Assembly: GCA_016200225.1 (NCBI GenBank) | Contig: JACQFD010000002.1 | Span: 1-64,000 of the forward strand | Direction of reading: 5' to 3' | DNA length: 64,000 bases | From: Planctomycetota bacterium | GTDB lineage: Bacteria; Planctomycetota; UBA1135; JACQFD01 | Shown: piece after piece, positions 27,148 to 35,628 of the stretch | How positions within the stretch are numbered: position 1 is the stretch's first letter | Layout: each line of letters begins with the position of its first letter | Notes under the pieces: generated by a model | Told to the model about the DNA's origin: nothing | What the model saw: the letters and a program-made list of their open reading frames with translations, nothing else | Databases searched by the model: none | Program-made: the position numbers and the translations under genes

Positions 27148-27750
27148 ATGACCCGCACGCTCGACGACGAAACGGCGGCGTCCGACCCGGGGCATGTGCG
27201 ACTCTCGCACAAAAAACTGCGCGCCCTGCGGCCGGATTTGTATGGAGTCAAATATTTTTTTTCGTGGCTTTTCATCAAGGCCGTCCGGAGCACGCGGCAG
27301 AAACTCTATATTGAGGAAGCTCTCTACAACGGCGACAGCCGCGGCGCGGTCGTCGTGTCGACGAGTCCGCTACTTGTCGCGGCCTATTCGGAAGATATAG
27401 ACTGCGTCGCGATATTACACTTTCCAGATTTCTTCGTCGACGAATATAAATTATCCATCGGATCGCAACTGCTGACTGTAAATACGTACGGCGGCGGCGG
27501 CGCGTATTCCGAGGACTTGATCGTCGGCCCCGGCTGTACAGGAGACTGGACGCGTTTCCATCCGATCATCGCGGAATTTGTATCCGACGATGCCGATCGC
27601 ATCGAGCGGCGCAAACGCGAAATCGGCGAACCGGAGTGGAGACGGACGCTTCAACTGGGACAATCGTATCTTCAACAAAAACCGGGAATCGCGCGGAGCG
27701 GAAGACCTTTCTATTCAATGTTCCCGGCGGAGCCAATCAAACATAGTTAA
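27148..27750 (+). CDS. Hypothetical protein downstream of box genes
   Basis: 200 residues, not recognised. Starts 16 bp after the ferredoxin stop, so it is probably co-transcribed with boxC-boxB-ferredoxin. No signal peptide or clear membrane segment; moderately hydrophobic stretch KYFFSWLFIKAV near residue 34. Looks like a single mixed alpha/beta domain with a Gly-rich loop NTYGGGGAYSEDL near 113. The local pattern (AVVVSTSPLLVAAYSEDIDC) suggests a cytosolic protein. Function unknown. Confidence 0.75.
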   Translation: MTRTLDDETAASDPGHVRLSHKKLRALRPDLYGVKYFFSWLFIKAVRSTRQKLYIEEALYNGDSRGAVVVSTSPLLVAAYSEDIDCVAILHFPDFFVDEYKLSIGSQLLTVNTYGGGGAYSEDLIVGPGCTGDWTRFHPIIAEFVSDDADRIERRKREIGEPEWRRTLQLGQSYLQQKPGIARSGRPFYSMFPAEPIKHS

Positions 27751-27754
27751 TATT

Positions 27755-27900
27755 TTGATTCGTAGGAGCAAGTTTACCGACGAACAGATCATTAACTTCC
27801 TAAAGAACGCCGACGCAGGCACGACGGTCACGAAGGTTTGCCGTCGCCTCGGCGTCAGCGTTCCAATTTTTTACATTTTGGAAACACACGTTCTCCGGGC
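27755..27900 (+). pseudogene. IS3-family transposase OrfA remnant
   Basis: The frame reads RRSKFTDEQIINFLKNADAG, then TVTKVCRRLGVSVPIFY, the N-terminal helix-turn-helix of IS3-type OrfA proteins. The similarity stops abruptly after FY and no start codon or OrfB follows, so this is a fragment. The next 70 bp contain only short debris. Confidence 0.75.
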
Positions 27901-27970
27901 TCGAATTCGTCCGATCGAAGCGCGTCTACCGGCGCTCATACGCATCTATTGCACGGCGCCCGCGGGCACC

Positions 27971-28035
27971 CGACGAAATTCCGATTGACCTGAATTTCGT
28001 CGCGCCTAAAATCCGATAGACCTGAAAATCGTCGG
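27971..28035. promoter_or_regulatory. Inverted repeat upstream of AAA_14 ATPase gene
   Basis: A perfect 10-bp inverted repeat, CGACGAAATT (27971-27980) and AATTTCGTCG (27993-28002), with a 12-bp spacer. A related half unit follows at 28011-28033 (CCGATAGACCTGAAAATCG), so the element CCGATxGACCTGAAxxTCG occurs twice. It ends at the ATG at 28036. Possible operator. Confidence 0.5.
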
Positions 28036-29169
28036 ATGACCCCAACCACACGCTATCTCGAGCCGAGCGTACGAAAGGACCTGAAAAACAAGATGGTCTT
28101 CGTCGGAGGCCCCAGGCAGGTCGGCAAGACCACGCTTGCACTTCACATTCTCGGCGCGCCGGGCGTGGAGCATCCGGGATATCTCAACTGGGATTTCATA
28201 CAACACAAAGACCAAATTTTACGCGGCGACATTACCGCCGCATCGCGCACGATCGTTTATGACGAGATTCATAAGTACCCGAAGTGGAGAAATCTACTAA
28301 AAGGCGTCTTCGATCGATATCGTGCGACGAAACAGATCCTCGTCACCGGCTCGGCGAGACTCGACCATTACCGCCGCGGCGGCGATTCGCTGCAGGGTCG
28401 GTATCATTATTATCGACTCCACCCGTTTTCGGCGGGCGAATTGCTCGGGAAATGTACACTTGACGAATTATTAAAATTCGGCGGATTTCCCGAGCCGCTT
28501 TTCGCGCAAAATGAACAAACGTGGCGGCGCTGGCAGCGCGAACATCGCGCCCGCGTCGTCCACGAGGACATCGTTTCGCTCGAGCGCATTTCTGAAGTAT
28601 CGAGAATCGATCTGCTGGTATCGTTACTTCCCGAGCGCGTGGGTTCGCCGGTATCGCTCGCGAACTTGTCGCGCGATTTGCAAGTCTCTCACGAAACAGT
28701 AGCGAGATGGATCAGTATACTCGAGTCGCTTTATGTTTGTTTTCGACTCTCGCCGCACGGATTCTCGAAGACGCAGAGCGTCAAGAAAGAACAAAAACTC
28801 TATTTGTGGGATTGGTCGCTATGCGCGGACCCGGGATCTCGATTCGAGAACATGACGGCGTGCGCCCTTCTTAAATATTGTCATTTCATCGAGGATACGG
28901 AGGGGTATTCGATGGATCTGCGCTATTTGAGGCATCGCGAAGGCAAGGAAGTCGACTTCATCGTGCTGCGCGACAAGAAAATCGAATGCATCGTCGAGTG
29001 CAAGCTGGGCGAAACGCGCGTCGCGCCTCAACTTTTGTATTTTCGAAAACACTTTCCGACGGCGCCGATGTTTCAAGTACATACGTCGTCCGAGGATTAT
29101 GAATCGACGGAGTCGCGCATCCGCGTCACGCCATTTGTAAAGTTTGTTGGGGAATGGAATCTTCCGTAA
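28036..29169 (+). CDS. AAA_14/DUF4143 ATPase (copy 1)
   Basis: 377 residues. Walker A GGPRQVGKTTL at about 24-34, Walker B-like TIVYDEIHK at about 73-81, sensor-like ILVTGSARLD. A winged-helix-like segment lies in the middle (SLANLSRDLQVSHETVARWI). The C-terminal DUF4143 part has the PD-(D/E)XK-like GKEVDFIVLRDKKIECIVECK. The family is widespread and of unsettled function, often in many copies per genome. Two relatives lie at 32251 and 47548. The inverted repeat just upstream may be an operator. Confidence 0.88.
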   Translation: MTPTTRYLEPSVRKDLKNKMVFVGGPRQVGKTTLALHILGAPGVEHPGYLNWDFIQHKDQILRGDITAASRTIVYDEIHKYPKWRNLLKGVFDRYRATKQILVTGSARLDHYRRGGDSLQGRYHYYRLHPFSAGELLGKCTLDELLKFGGFPEPLFAQNEQTWRRWQREHRARVVHEDIVSLERISEVSRIDLLVSLLPERVGSPVSLANLSRDLQVSHETVARWISILESLYVCFRLSPHGFSKTQSVKKEQKLYLWDWSLCADPGSRFENMTACALLKYCHFIEDTEGYSMDLRYLRHREGKEVDFIVLRDKKIECIVECKLGETRVAPQLLYFRKHFPTAPMFQVHTSSEDYESTESRIRVTPFVKFVGEWNLP

Positions 29170-29174
29170 ATAAG

Positions 29175-30431
29175 CTAACTACGAATCATCTGTTGCTTCC
29201 ACTGACCGTACAATTCGCTTCTCGACGCGAGGCGCTCCAGCCGCCGAACGATTCCCGCGTCGATTGTCGCGGGCGCGGCCGCGCGCCAGGGAGTGCCCGG
29301 GAGCGGCATGAACGCGTGCGCGTGGATGCGCGCGCCGAGCGATGTTAATTTTTCGGCGAGGTCGATCGAGGCGGCCGCGTCGTCCGCGGTCTCGCCGGGA
29401 AAGCCAAAGATAAAATCGACATTGGCCTTGAATCCGAATTCATTACAAATCCGAACCGCGCGCTCGATGCAGGCGGCGTCGTGTCCGCGGGAACTCGATT
29501 GTAACATTCGTTCCGAGCCGGATTGCCCGCCGATGACTAAATTATCATTTGAGACGTAATTCTTTAGTATCGCTAGCGCGGGCGGCGACACGTGTTCCGG
29601 CCGAAGTTCCGACGGAAACGTCCCGAAGAAAATCCTGCCGCCGGGGCCGATCGCCTCCTTCGCGCGCGCGAGCAATTCCTCGATTTTCATTAAATTTACG
29701 CTTTCGTCCTGCGATCCATACGAAAGCGACGTCGGCGTGAGAAACCGGACGTCCGCGAGTCCGGCCCTGCGCATCGCCGAAATGTGCATCGTTATATTTT
29801 CAACCGACCGGTGTCGGAACCGCGCCTTGAACATGAACGGCGTCTGGCAGAATTTACAAGCATAAATGCAGCCGCGCGTGATTTCGATCGCGTTGAAGCG
29901 TTCCCGCGCGGCGCAAAACGGCGGATGGTCGTCGAGTTCGACGCGCTCGCCGTGGCCCGAGCCGGCGACCGCGCCGTTTTGTAAATATCGTATTCCGGAA
30001 ATTCCCTTCAAATCGCCGCCGCCTCGAATCGCGCTGACGATTTGTAATATTAACTGTTCTCCTTCGCCGAGCGCGGCGGCGTCGAATCCCATTTGTAATG
30101 TTTGGAGCGGTTCCGCGGTCGCGTGCACGCCGCCGGCGACGTGGACCGCGGGTCGCAGCTCCGCGGCGCGTTCCCATTGCCGCCAGCGTGCGAGTTCCGC
30201 CGCCGCCGCGCCCGCGTCGCTCGAATAAAACGACCAGAATACGAGGACGCGCGCTTCGCCGCGCGCGGCCTGCGCAAGAACTTCCTCCGCATCGCGCGCG
30301 CCGCGCGAAATATACACATCCGTCTCCGCGCCCCACGCCCCCGCCGCCTCGGCCGACCCCAACAACACATTCATCGCGACGGCGCTCGTACGGCGAATGT
30401 TAAAAACAAATGAAACGCGTTCGCGGTCCAC
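29175..30431 (-). CDS. B12-binding radical SAM protein (MJ_1487-like)
   Basis: 418 residues if the GTG at 30431 is used, which gives VDRERVSFVFNIRR as the start, close to the family pattern; ATGs at 30521 and 30374 are the alternatives. Residues of about 20-130 form a cobalamin-binding-like flavodoxin fold (HVAGGVHATAEPLQTL). The radical SAM cluster motif is CIYACKFC (CxxxCxxC) within ITRGCIYACKFCQTPF. Later GGQSGSERML and FIFGFPGETADDA are typical. Substrate unknown. It converges on the ATPase gene at its 3' end (5-bp gap) and diverges from the NuoF-like gene. Confidence 0.82.
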   Translation of the reverse strand: MDRERVSFVFNIRRTSAVAMNVLLGSAEAAGAWGAETDVYISRGARDAEEVLAQAARGEARVLVFWSFYSSDAGAAAAELARWRQWERAAELRPAVHVAGGVHATAEPLQTLQMGFDAAALGEGEQLILQIVSAIRGGGDLKGISGIRYLQNGAVAGSGHGERVELDDHPPFCAARERFNAIEITRGCIYACKFCQTPFMFKARFRHRSVENITMHISAMRRAGLADVRFLTPTSLSYGSQDESVNLMKIEELLARAKEAIGPGGRIFFGTFPSELRPEHVSPPALAILKNYVSNDNLVIGGQSGSERMLQSSSRGHDAACIERAVRICNEFGFKANVDFIFGFPGETADDAAASIDLAEKLTSLGARIHAHAFMPLPGTPWRAAAPATIDAGIVRRLERLASRSELYGQWKQQMIRS

Positions 30432-30509
30432 GGTCCTCGAATCATAGCGGCCGCGCCCTCCCCCCGCCGCCCCCTTTTGCCTCTCCAAAAATTGTGGCAA
30501 AGTGCGCGC

Positions 30510-31757
30510 GTGATCCCCCAAAGCCTTCTGCTCACGCGCGCTCCCGAGGCCGGCGTCGAGGACTTGCAGACGTACCGCGACGCGGGCGGTTATGACGCGC
30601 TCAAAACATCGTTAGCATCGTTGACGCCGCCGAATATTATACAAATTCTGGCGGCCGCCGAACTGCGGGGCCGCGGGGGCGCGGCGTTTCCGGTTTCGCG
30701 AAAGTGGGAACTCGCGCGCGCCGCGGAATCCGATGTTAAATATGTCGTCGCGAACGGCGGCGAACACGAGCCGGGCAGCCGAAAAGACCGTTTGTTAATA
30801 TCTCAATTTCCGCACAAAGTGATCGAAGGCCTCGCGATCGCGGCCTTCGCGACGGGCGCGCACGCCGGTTATCTTTATATTATCGAAGACATGGCCGACG
30901 CGCTCGCGAGCGCCCAGCGCGCCATCGCCGACGCGCGCGCGGCCGGATTTCTTGGAAGTAATATTCTCGGTTCCGGTTTTTCTTTTGATATCGAAATCGC
31001 TCTCGCGCCGCCAACGTACGTCGCGGGCGAGGAGACGGCGGCGCTCGAAGTAATCGAAGGCCGCAAAGCGTGGCCGCGCAAGAAACCCCCCTATCCCGGC
31101 CAGTCTGGATTATTTGGAAAGCCGACGACGATTAATAATGTCGAAACGCTGGCGGCCGTGCCCGCGATTTTGCGCCACGGTCCCGATTATTATAAATCGC
31201 TCGGCGTGCGCGGCGGCGCCGGAACATTCTTAGTAACGCTCGACGAGCGCGTCGCGCGCCCCGGCGTTTATGAGATTCCCGTCGGCACGCCGTTTCGCGA
31301 AGCGATCGAACGATTCGGCGCGGGCGTCAAGAGCGGACGGCCGATCAAAGCAATACTTCCGGCGCTTTCGTCGCGCTTTTTGCCCGCCGCCGCGCTCGAC
31401 ACGCCGATGACGCCCGACGCCGTCCGCGCCGCCGGTTCCGGTCTCGGCTGCGCCGGTATTAGTTTTATTGAAGAAGGCGAGTCGATCGTTCCGCGCGTAT
31501 TGCAAATATCACAATTCTTCATGAAGGAACAGTGCGGCCAGTGTTCCGCGTGCCGGATGGAGACGAACACGCTCGCAATGGTGATGAAAAACGTCGCGGC
31601 GGGCAACGGCGGCGAGTACGCGGCGCAAATCGATAAAATTATCAATTTCGCGAAGGGCAAAGGTTATTGTAGTTTAATCGAAATGGCGGCCGCGCCCGTC
31701 CAGAGTGCGCTCGCCCTGTTTCCGGAGGATTTCGCGGCGGCGGCGGCGGGCCGGTGA
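30510..31757 (+). CDS. Orphan NuoF-like NADH:acceptor flavoprotein
   Basis: 415 residues from the GTG at 30510 (VIPQSLLLTRAPEAG); an ATG at 30477 is possible but falls closer to the divergent gene. FMN/NADH site motifs: LRGRGGAAFPVSRKW, NGGEHEPGSRKDR, YVAGEETAALEVIEG, PPYPGQSGLFGKPTTINNVET. An SLBB-like region follows. The [4Fe-4S] motif is CGQCSACRMETN plus a distal Cys (YCSLIE). It resembles the 51-kDa subunit of complex I or soluble NuoEF-type diaphorases. No other nuo genes are near. It could reduce the thioredoxin-like ferredoxin encoded after boxB. Confidence 0.87.
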   Translation: MIPQSLLLTRAPEAGVEDLQTYRDAGGYDALKTSLASLTPPNIIQILAAAELRGRGGAAFPVSRKWELARAAESDVKYVVANGGEHEPGSRKDRLLISQFPHKVIEGLAIAAFATGAHAGYLYIIEDMADALASAQRAIADARAAGFLGSNILGSGFSFDIEIALAPPTYVAGEETAALEVIEGRKAWPRKKPPYPGQSGLFGKPTTINNVETLAAVPAILRHGPDYYKSLGVRGGAGTFLVTLDERVARPGVYEIPVGTPFREAIERFGAGVKSGRPIKAILPALSSRFLPAAALDTPMTPDAVRAAGSGLGCAGISFIEEGESIVPRVLQISQFFMKEQCGQCSACRMETNTLAMVMKNVAAGNGGEYAAQIDKIINFAKGKGYCSLIEMAAAPVQSALALFPEDFAAAAAGR

Positions 31758-31805
31758 TCCCGCTTGTCCGTGCCGTTGATTGATTAGTATATAAACGAAA
31801 CGACC

Positions 31806-32219
31806 ATGGCCCTCAAAAAATCGAAAAATATAAATATTTCCGAAACGGCGGACGTCGACGCGTTCATAAAGAATCTCGACCATCCGCTCAAGGCGGAATT
31901 GGAACTCGTGCGCTCCGTCATTCTCGGCGCCGATCCGCGGATCCGCGAAGGTATCAAATGGAATTCGCCGAGTTTCCACGTCGACGAATACTTCGCGACG
32001 ATAAATATTCGCAAGGACGTCGTATTGATTATATTACATCTGGGCGCGAAAGTTAAAGACAACAGCACGGCCGGTCTCGCGATTCCCGACCCGGACGGCC
32101 TGCTCGAGTGGCTCGCGAAGGACCGGGCCGCCGTCAGGTTCGCCGACATGGAATCTATCAAAAAACACAGGGGCGCGCTCGAGAAGATCGTGCGCGGTTG
32201 GATTCGATACTTATCGTAA
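31806..32219 (+). CDS. DUF1801 protein
   Basis: 137 residues. Matches the DUF1801 pattern: DVDAFIKNLDHPLKAELELV, then REGIKWNSPSFHVDEYFAT, and ILHLGAKVKD. These are small single-domain cytosolic proteins of unknown function. Starts 48 bp after the NuoF-like stop with an AT-rich leader lacking a Shine-Dalgarno motif. Confidence 0.85.
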   Translation: MALKKSKNINISETADVDAFIKNLDHPLKAELELVRSVILGADPRIREGIKWNSPSFHVDEYFATINIRKDVVLIILHLGAKVKDNSTAGLAIPDPDGLLEWLAKDRAAVRFADMESIKKHRGALEKIVRGWIRYLS

Positions 32220-32250
32220 ACGGACGCGGTTGCCTGTCCCCGCATGCGTG

Positions 32251-33426
32251 TCAGAGGTTTTTTAACAAATCCTCGATTCCAACGGCTTCCACGCCGGGAG
32301 CCAGAGCCGTCGTCCGGTTTTCTTTGCCTGTCGGCTGATGTACAACCACCATTCTTACAGATGCGCGGTCTGCTCTTTTTCTCTTGAACGCTTCCGCGAT
32401 CCGTAACATCGGAGACGCCATCGCGGGCCAGACCGTCCGGCCGCTCTTGCACTCAACCAAGCTGATCGCTCCACCGCGGCCGGGGACCAGAAAATCGACG
32501 TCAGTTCCCTGCTCGTCGCGGAATGTATACAATTCGCGCCGCGATCCCCGATTGATCTGTTGCTTGGCGATTTCGGAAGCGACGAAGCCTTCGAAAATCG
32601 CTCCGGAAAAGGGCGACTTCGCGAGTTCCAGTGCTGTGTCGATTCCGAGCAAATGGCATGCGAGACCCGGATCAGCGATGTAGACTTTTGGCGATTTGAT
32701 AATTCGTTTTCCCAAGTTTTCATAAAACGGAGGAATAATTAGTATCTGCGCGGTAATCTCAAGCACGTTCAGCCACTGTGTAATTGTTGGAACGCTCACA
32801 CCGATTGGTGCCGCAAGATCGGTCTTGTTCAATACTTGTCCATGGCGACTCGCAAGTAATGCAATAAAGCGACGAAACGTCGCGAGATCTTTCACGCTTG
32901 TGACGGCCCGCACGTCGCGCTCAAGATAGCTCTGCAAGTAGGAGTTGAACCACATTCTTGCATTCGAAGGATGAGCGATGACTTCCGGATAGCCGCCGCG
33001 AAGTATTGTAACTTTTGGCGATTCCATAACACTAAGAGGCAGTAGTTGCAGCACGGCGGCGCGACCCGCCATGGACTCCGTCACGTGCTGCATGAGGGGC
33101 GCTTCTTGCGAGCCGGTGACGAACCACTGTCCGGCCCGACGCGGCGCGCGATCGATTCGGGCGCGCAAATAGTTAAAAACCTCGGGAACGTGCTGAATTT
33201 CGTCGAGGATCATCGGTGGTTTCGCATGATCGAAGAAACCCTGCGGATCGGAACGAAGGCGCGCGACGAAATCGGGATCTTCGGCAAGAATGTAACTTGC
33301 CTTTGGAAATAGTTTGCGGAGCAGAGACGTTTTTCCCGCGCGGCGCGGCCCCGTCAGAACAATTGCGGGAAAGCGTGTCGCGGCCTGCAGAATCTGGGGT
33401 TCAAGCGCTCGAAGAATGTAACGCAT
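32251..33426 (-). CDS. AAA_14/DUF4143 ATPase (copy 2)
   Basis: 391 residues. Walker A LTGPRRAGKTSLLRK at about 25-39, Walker B-like PPMILDEIQHV at about 90-100, QWFVTGSQEAP sensor region. Middle winged-helix-like segment (LNKTDLAAPIGVSVPTITQWL). C-terminal PD-(D/E)XK-like DEQGTDVDFLVPGRGGAISLVECKSG. Same family as copies at 28036 and 47548 but clearly diverged from both. A 27-bp palindrome lies 7 bp before its start codon. It faces the DUF1801 gene tail to tail. Confidence 0.9.
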   Translation of the reverse strand: MRYILRALEPQILQAATRFPAIVLTGPRRAGKTSLLRKLFPKASYILAEDPDFVARLRSDPQGFFDHAKPPMILDEIQHVPEVFNYLRARIDRAPRRAGQWFVTGSQEAPLMQHVTESMAGRAAVLQLLPLSVMESPKVTILRGGYPEVIAHPSNARMWFNSYLQSYLERDVRAVTSVKDLATFRRFIALLASRHGQVLNKTDLAAPIGVSVPTITQWLNVLEITAQILIIPPFYENLGKRIIKSPKVYIADPGLACHLLGIDTALELAKSPFSGAIFEGFVASEIAKQQINRGSRRELYTFRDEQGTDVDFLVPGRGGAISLVECKSGRTVWPAMASPMLRIAEAFKRKRADRASVRMVVVHQPTGKENRTTALAPGVEAVGIEDLLKNL

Positions 33427-33432
33427 CGTTGA

Positions 33433-33459
33433 GTTTCCTAAAGTGGCACTTTAGAAAAC
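33433..33459. promoter_or_regulatory. 27-bp palindrome at ATPase start (probable operator)
   Basis: GTTTCCTAAAGTG (33433-33445), central G, CACTTTAGAAAAC (33447-33459): 12 of 13 positions pair. It is placed 7 bp upstream of the minus-strand ATG at 33426. A near-perfect dyad at this spot is best explained as a repressor site. The remaining stretch to 33675 shows no gene. Confidence 0.65.
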
Positions 33460-33675
33460 CCATGGTATTTATGCAATACCCAGCGTCATCCCAAATTGGA
33501 CCGGGTCCAGGCCGCGCCAGGCCGCGGGCGCTGTCCGGGACGCGTCGCGGGCGTGGAACCGGTCGGCCGCAACCGTGCGCCGCTGAGGAGACGGTTCTCC
33601 CCCATTGACGCCGCCGCGTCCGCGAACGAAATTTGTCGCCCCACATAACCAGGGCCCAAACAAAAAGTGTGAACC

Positions 33676-34380
33676 ATGTCTCATCCTTCCGACTCCGAAT
33701 GTAACCAATATCCGAATTGTGTCATGTTGACCGTGCGCGACATGAAGAAAACTGTAGCGTTCTATCGCGACACGCTCGGATTTGAATTAAAAGAAGCGTT
33801 CCCCGATAAAGAGAATCCTCTCTGGGCGAATTTCGTTATGGATCGTCAATCGATCATGATGGGCGGCGTTCCCGATCCGGAGAGAGCGAGCGAAATGGGC
33901 TGCGGCGCCGAAGATCTTGAGTATTGGCGCAAGTCGCGCGCGCTCTTCGAAAAGAACGCGCCGGGCGTCGGCATTTCTGTATATATTACAGTTCCAGACA
34001 TCGATAAATATCATGCCGATGTTAAGAAACGCGGCGGCAAACCGCTCGGCGAACCGAAGACCCAATTTTATGGATTGCGCGATTTCCGGATCGAGGACCC
34101 GACCGGCTACACGCTCGATATCTATTCTCCAGTAAAATTAGCGTCGTGTCAGTCGTGCGCGATGCCGCTCGCGGACGCGAAACCGGGGCAAATGTATTGT
34201 CAATATTGCGCGCAGCCCGACGGCAATTTGAAACCGTATGAAGTAATCTTCGAGGGCACGGTCACCGGTTTCTTCATGGGCATGCAAAAAATGAACAGGC
34301 AGGACGCGGAGAAGGCCGCGCGCGAACATCTCGCAAAGCAACCTGCATGGGCGAGCAAGGCGTTCGCGAAGAAGAGATGA
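33676..34380 (+). CDS. VOC (glyoxalase-like) domain fused to zinc-ribbon domain
   Basis: 234 residues. Residues of about 12-152 form a VOC fold (CVMLTVRDMKKTVAFYRDTLG, then DFRIEDPTGYTLDIYSP with the metal/edge-strand pattern). Residues of about 158-230 match the putative zinc ribbon found alone in many bacteria (CQSCAMPLADAKPG, MYCQYCAQPDG, then a helical tail). VOC proteins are metal-dependent isomerases, dioxygenases or resistance proteins; the substrate is not evident. The fusion suggests the ribbon regulates or docks the VOC unit (inference). Confidence 0.85.
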   Translation: MSHPSDSECNQYPNCVMLTVRDMKKTVAFYRDTLGFELKEAFPDKENPLWANFVMDRQSIMMGGVPDPERASEMGCGAEDLEYWRKSRALFEKNAPGVGISVYITVPDIDKYHADVKKRGGKPLGEPKTQFYGLRDFRIEDPTGYTLDIYSPVKLASCQSCAMPLADAKPGQMYCQYCAQPDGNLKPYEVIFEGTVTGFFMGMQKMNRQDAEKAAREHLAKQPAWASKAFAKKR

Positions 34381-34438
34381 ATTGTTGATCTAGTATTATT
34401 ATGAAGCGGTTGTGACTTGCGCACGGACGTGAGGTGGC

Positions 34439-34586
34439 GGGACTGGCGCGCGGGCTTTTGTGCCGAAGGCGGGACTGGCGCGCGGGCTTTTGTGCCGAAG
34501 GCACAAAAACCCGGGTGCCTGTCCCGTTGGCGTCAGAGGGACTGGCACCTGATTTTGGCCTTCGGCCAAAATCACGCGCCAGTCCC
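34439..34586. repeat. REP/BIME cluster 1 (three hairpin units)
   Basis: Unit A (34439-34470) is a truncated copy. Unit B (34471-34525) begins GGGACTGGCGCGCGGGC, has the hairpin TTTTGTGCCGAAGGCACAAAA and ends GGTGCCTGTCCC. Unit C (34538-34586) is the inverted version around TTTTGGCCTTCGGCCAAAA and ends GCGCCAGTCCC. B and C are head to head with a 12-bp spacer, as in BIMEs. The stretch 34381-34925 has no gene. Confidence 0.85.
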
Positions 34587-34650
34587 TACAAGTTTAGGTT
34601 GGTCAATCAAATCACACTGCGCGCGTGAAATTTGTTCTTTTCGCTGCTCG

Positions 34651-34758
34651 GTATTTCCTGGCGATTACAAAGATTCACCTCCACCAGCCCTTTCAGTTAT
34701 ATTAGTATTTCCTGGCGATTACAAAGATTCACCTCCACCAGCCCTTTCAGTTATATTA
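34651..34758. repeat. Exact 54-bp tandem direct repeat, two copies
   Basis: Copies at 34651-34704 and 34705-34758 are identical; each starts GTATTTCCTGGCGATTACAA and ends TCAGTTATATTA. The period is a multiple of 3, so a frame crosses it, but no start signal or flanking homology supports a gene. It lies between REP units C and D. Confidence 0.85.
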
Positions 34759-34815
34759 CCAACGATCTGTGCGTCCTGGCATCCGCCAAAGTCAAGAAGG
34801 ACGGTGAAATAAGGC

Positions 34816-34864
34816 GGGACTGGCACCTGATTTTGGCCTTCGGCCAAAATCACGCGCCAGTCCC
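34816..34864. repeat. Single REP unit D
   Basis: 49 bp, identical or nearly so to unit C at 34538-34586: GGGACTGGCACCTG, TTTTGGCCTTCGGCCAAAA hairpin, ACGCGCCAGTCCC. It lies about 60 bp past the stop of the RAYT gene on the minus strand. Confidence 0.85.
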
Positions 34865-34925
34865 TACAAAACCACGCGGCGGATAGCCCCCTGACTATTG
34901 GTTATGTTGATTGATTTACAATTAA

Positions 34926-35486
34926 TCATAGTGAGCTGGTGAGCTCGTCTTCAGTGCGAGCATCATTTACAAAATCTTTCCAGTTCGCGGGGATGGGTAC
35001 GGGCCATGTATCAACCAAGGATGCCGCCGACGAATTTGAAGATGCCCGCCGCCACGCGCTTGACCAGCGCCAGTCTTCCGCTCGCAAGACCAGGCCAGCT
35101 TTTACAGGGTTACGTTCGACGTACCGGCATACCAGATAGAATTGCCGATCGGTCGAGACGGGAATTGATTTGAAACGTCCCTGATAGATGGGCCCCCCGC
35201 CATAACAATTGTGATTCGCGCGCCATCGGAGGGAGTGGGATCCCGTCAACCATTTCATAAATTCGGATAGCTCTCCGTCCTTCGAGGGCGCCACGACGAG
35301 ATGCCAGTGATTTGGCATAATACAATATGCGAGGACTCGGGTACCAAGTCGATTGCGAGCTTGAAACAGTAATGATTCAAATGCCGCGTAATCGAGGTCG
35401 GTCTTGAACAGAGTTTCGCGATCGACGGCGCGATTCAACACATGCTGAATCGTGCCGCCGGTCGCAATGCGGGAGACGCGAGGCAT
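34926..35486 (-). CDS. REP-associated tyrosine transposase (RAYT, IS200-like Y1)
   Basis: 186 residues from the ATG at 35486 (MPRVSRIATGGTIQHVLNRA), the normal RAYT beginning; longer in-frame extensions are unsupported. HUH motif as HWHL (MPNHWHLVV, about residue 62) and the catalytic-Tyr region YVERNPVKAGLV. RAYTs are single-copy domesticated relatives of IS200/IS605 enzymes that nick and move REP palindromes. Fitting that, four REP-like units lie directly downstream (34439-34864) and two more at 46968-47083. It is shorter than many, and the ends are complete. Confidence 0.9.
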   Translation of the reverse strand: MPRVSRIATGGTIQHVLNRAVDRETLFKTDLDYAAFESLLFQARNRLGTRVLAYCIMPNHWHLVVAPSKDGELSEFMKWLTGSHSLRWRANHNCYGGGPIYQGRFKSIPVSTDRQFYLVCRYVERNPVKAGLVLRAEDWRWSSAWRRASSNSSAASLVDTWPVPIPANWKDFVNDARTEDELTSSL

Positions 35487-35628
35487 TATGGTCCTGGAAA
35501 TAGCGCGCGAAACCCATATATGTGGCCGGGGCCATGCCACTCGGTGACAAGAGTGTCGCATTTCACCGCGACAGTTCTTGTAGGGACCGTCGCGGCGAAT
35601 CACACGACCCCGGATTTGCTTACTTACA

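Noticed and set aside
34417-34812. Protein with repeated VFPGDYKDSPPPALSVIL
   Set aside because: The frame exists only because the tandem repeat period is a multiple of three. It also runs through REP hairpins and has no homology-supported parts or start signals.
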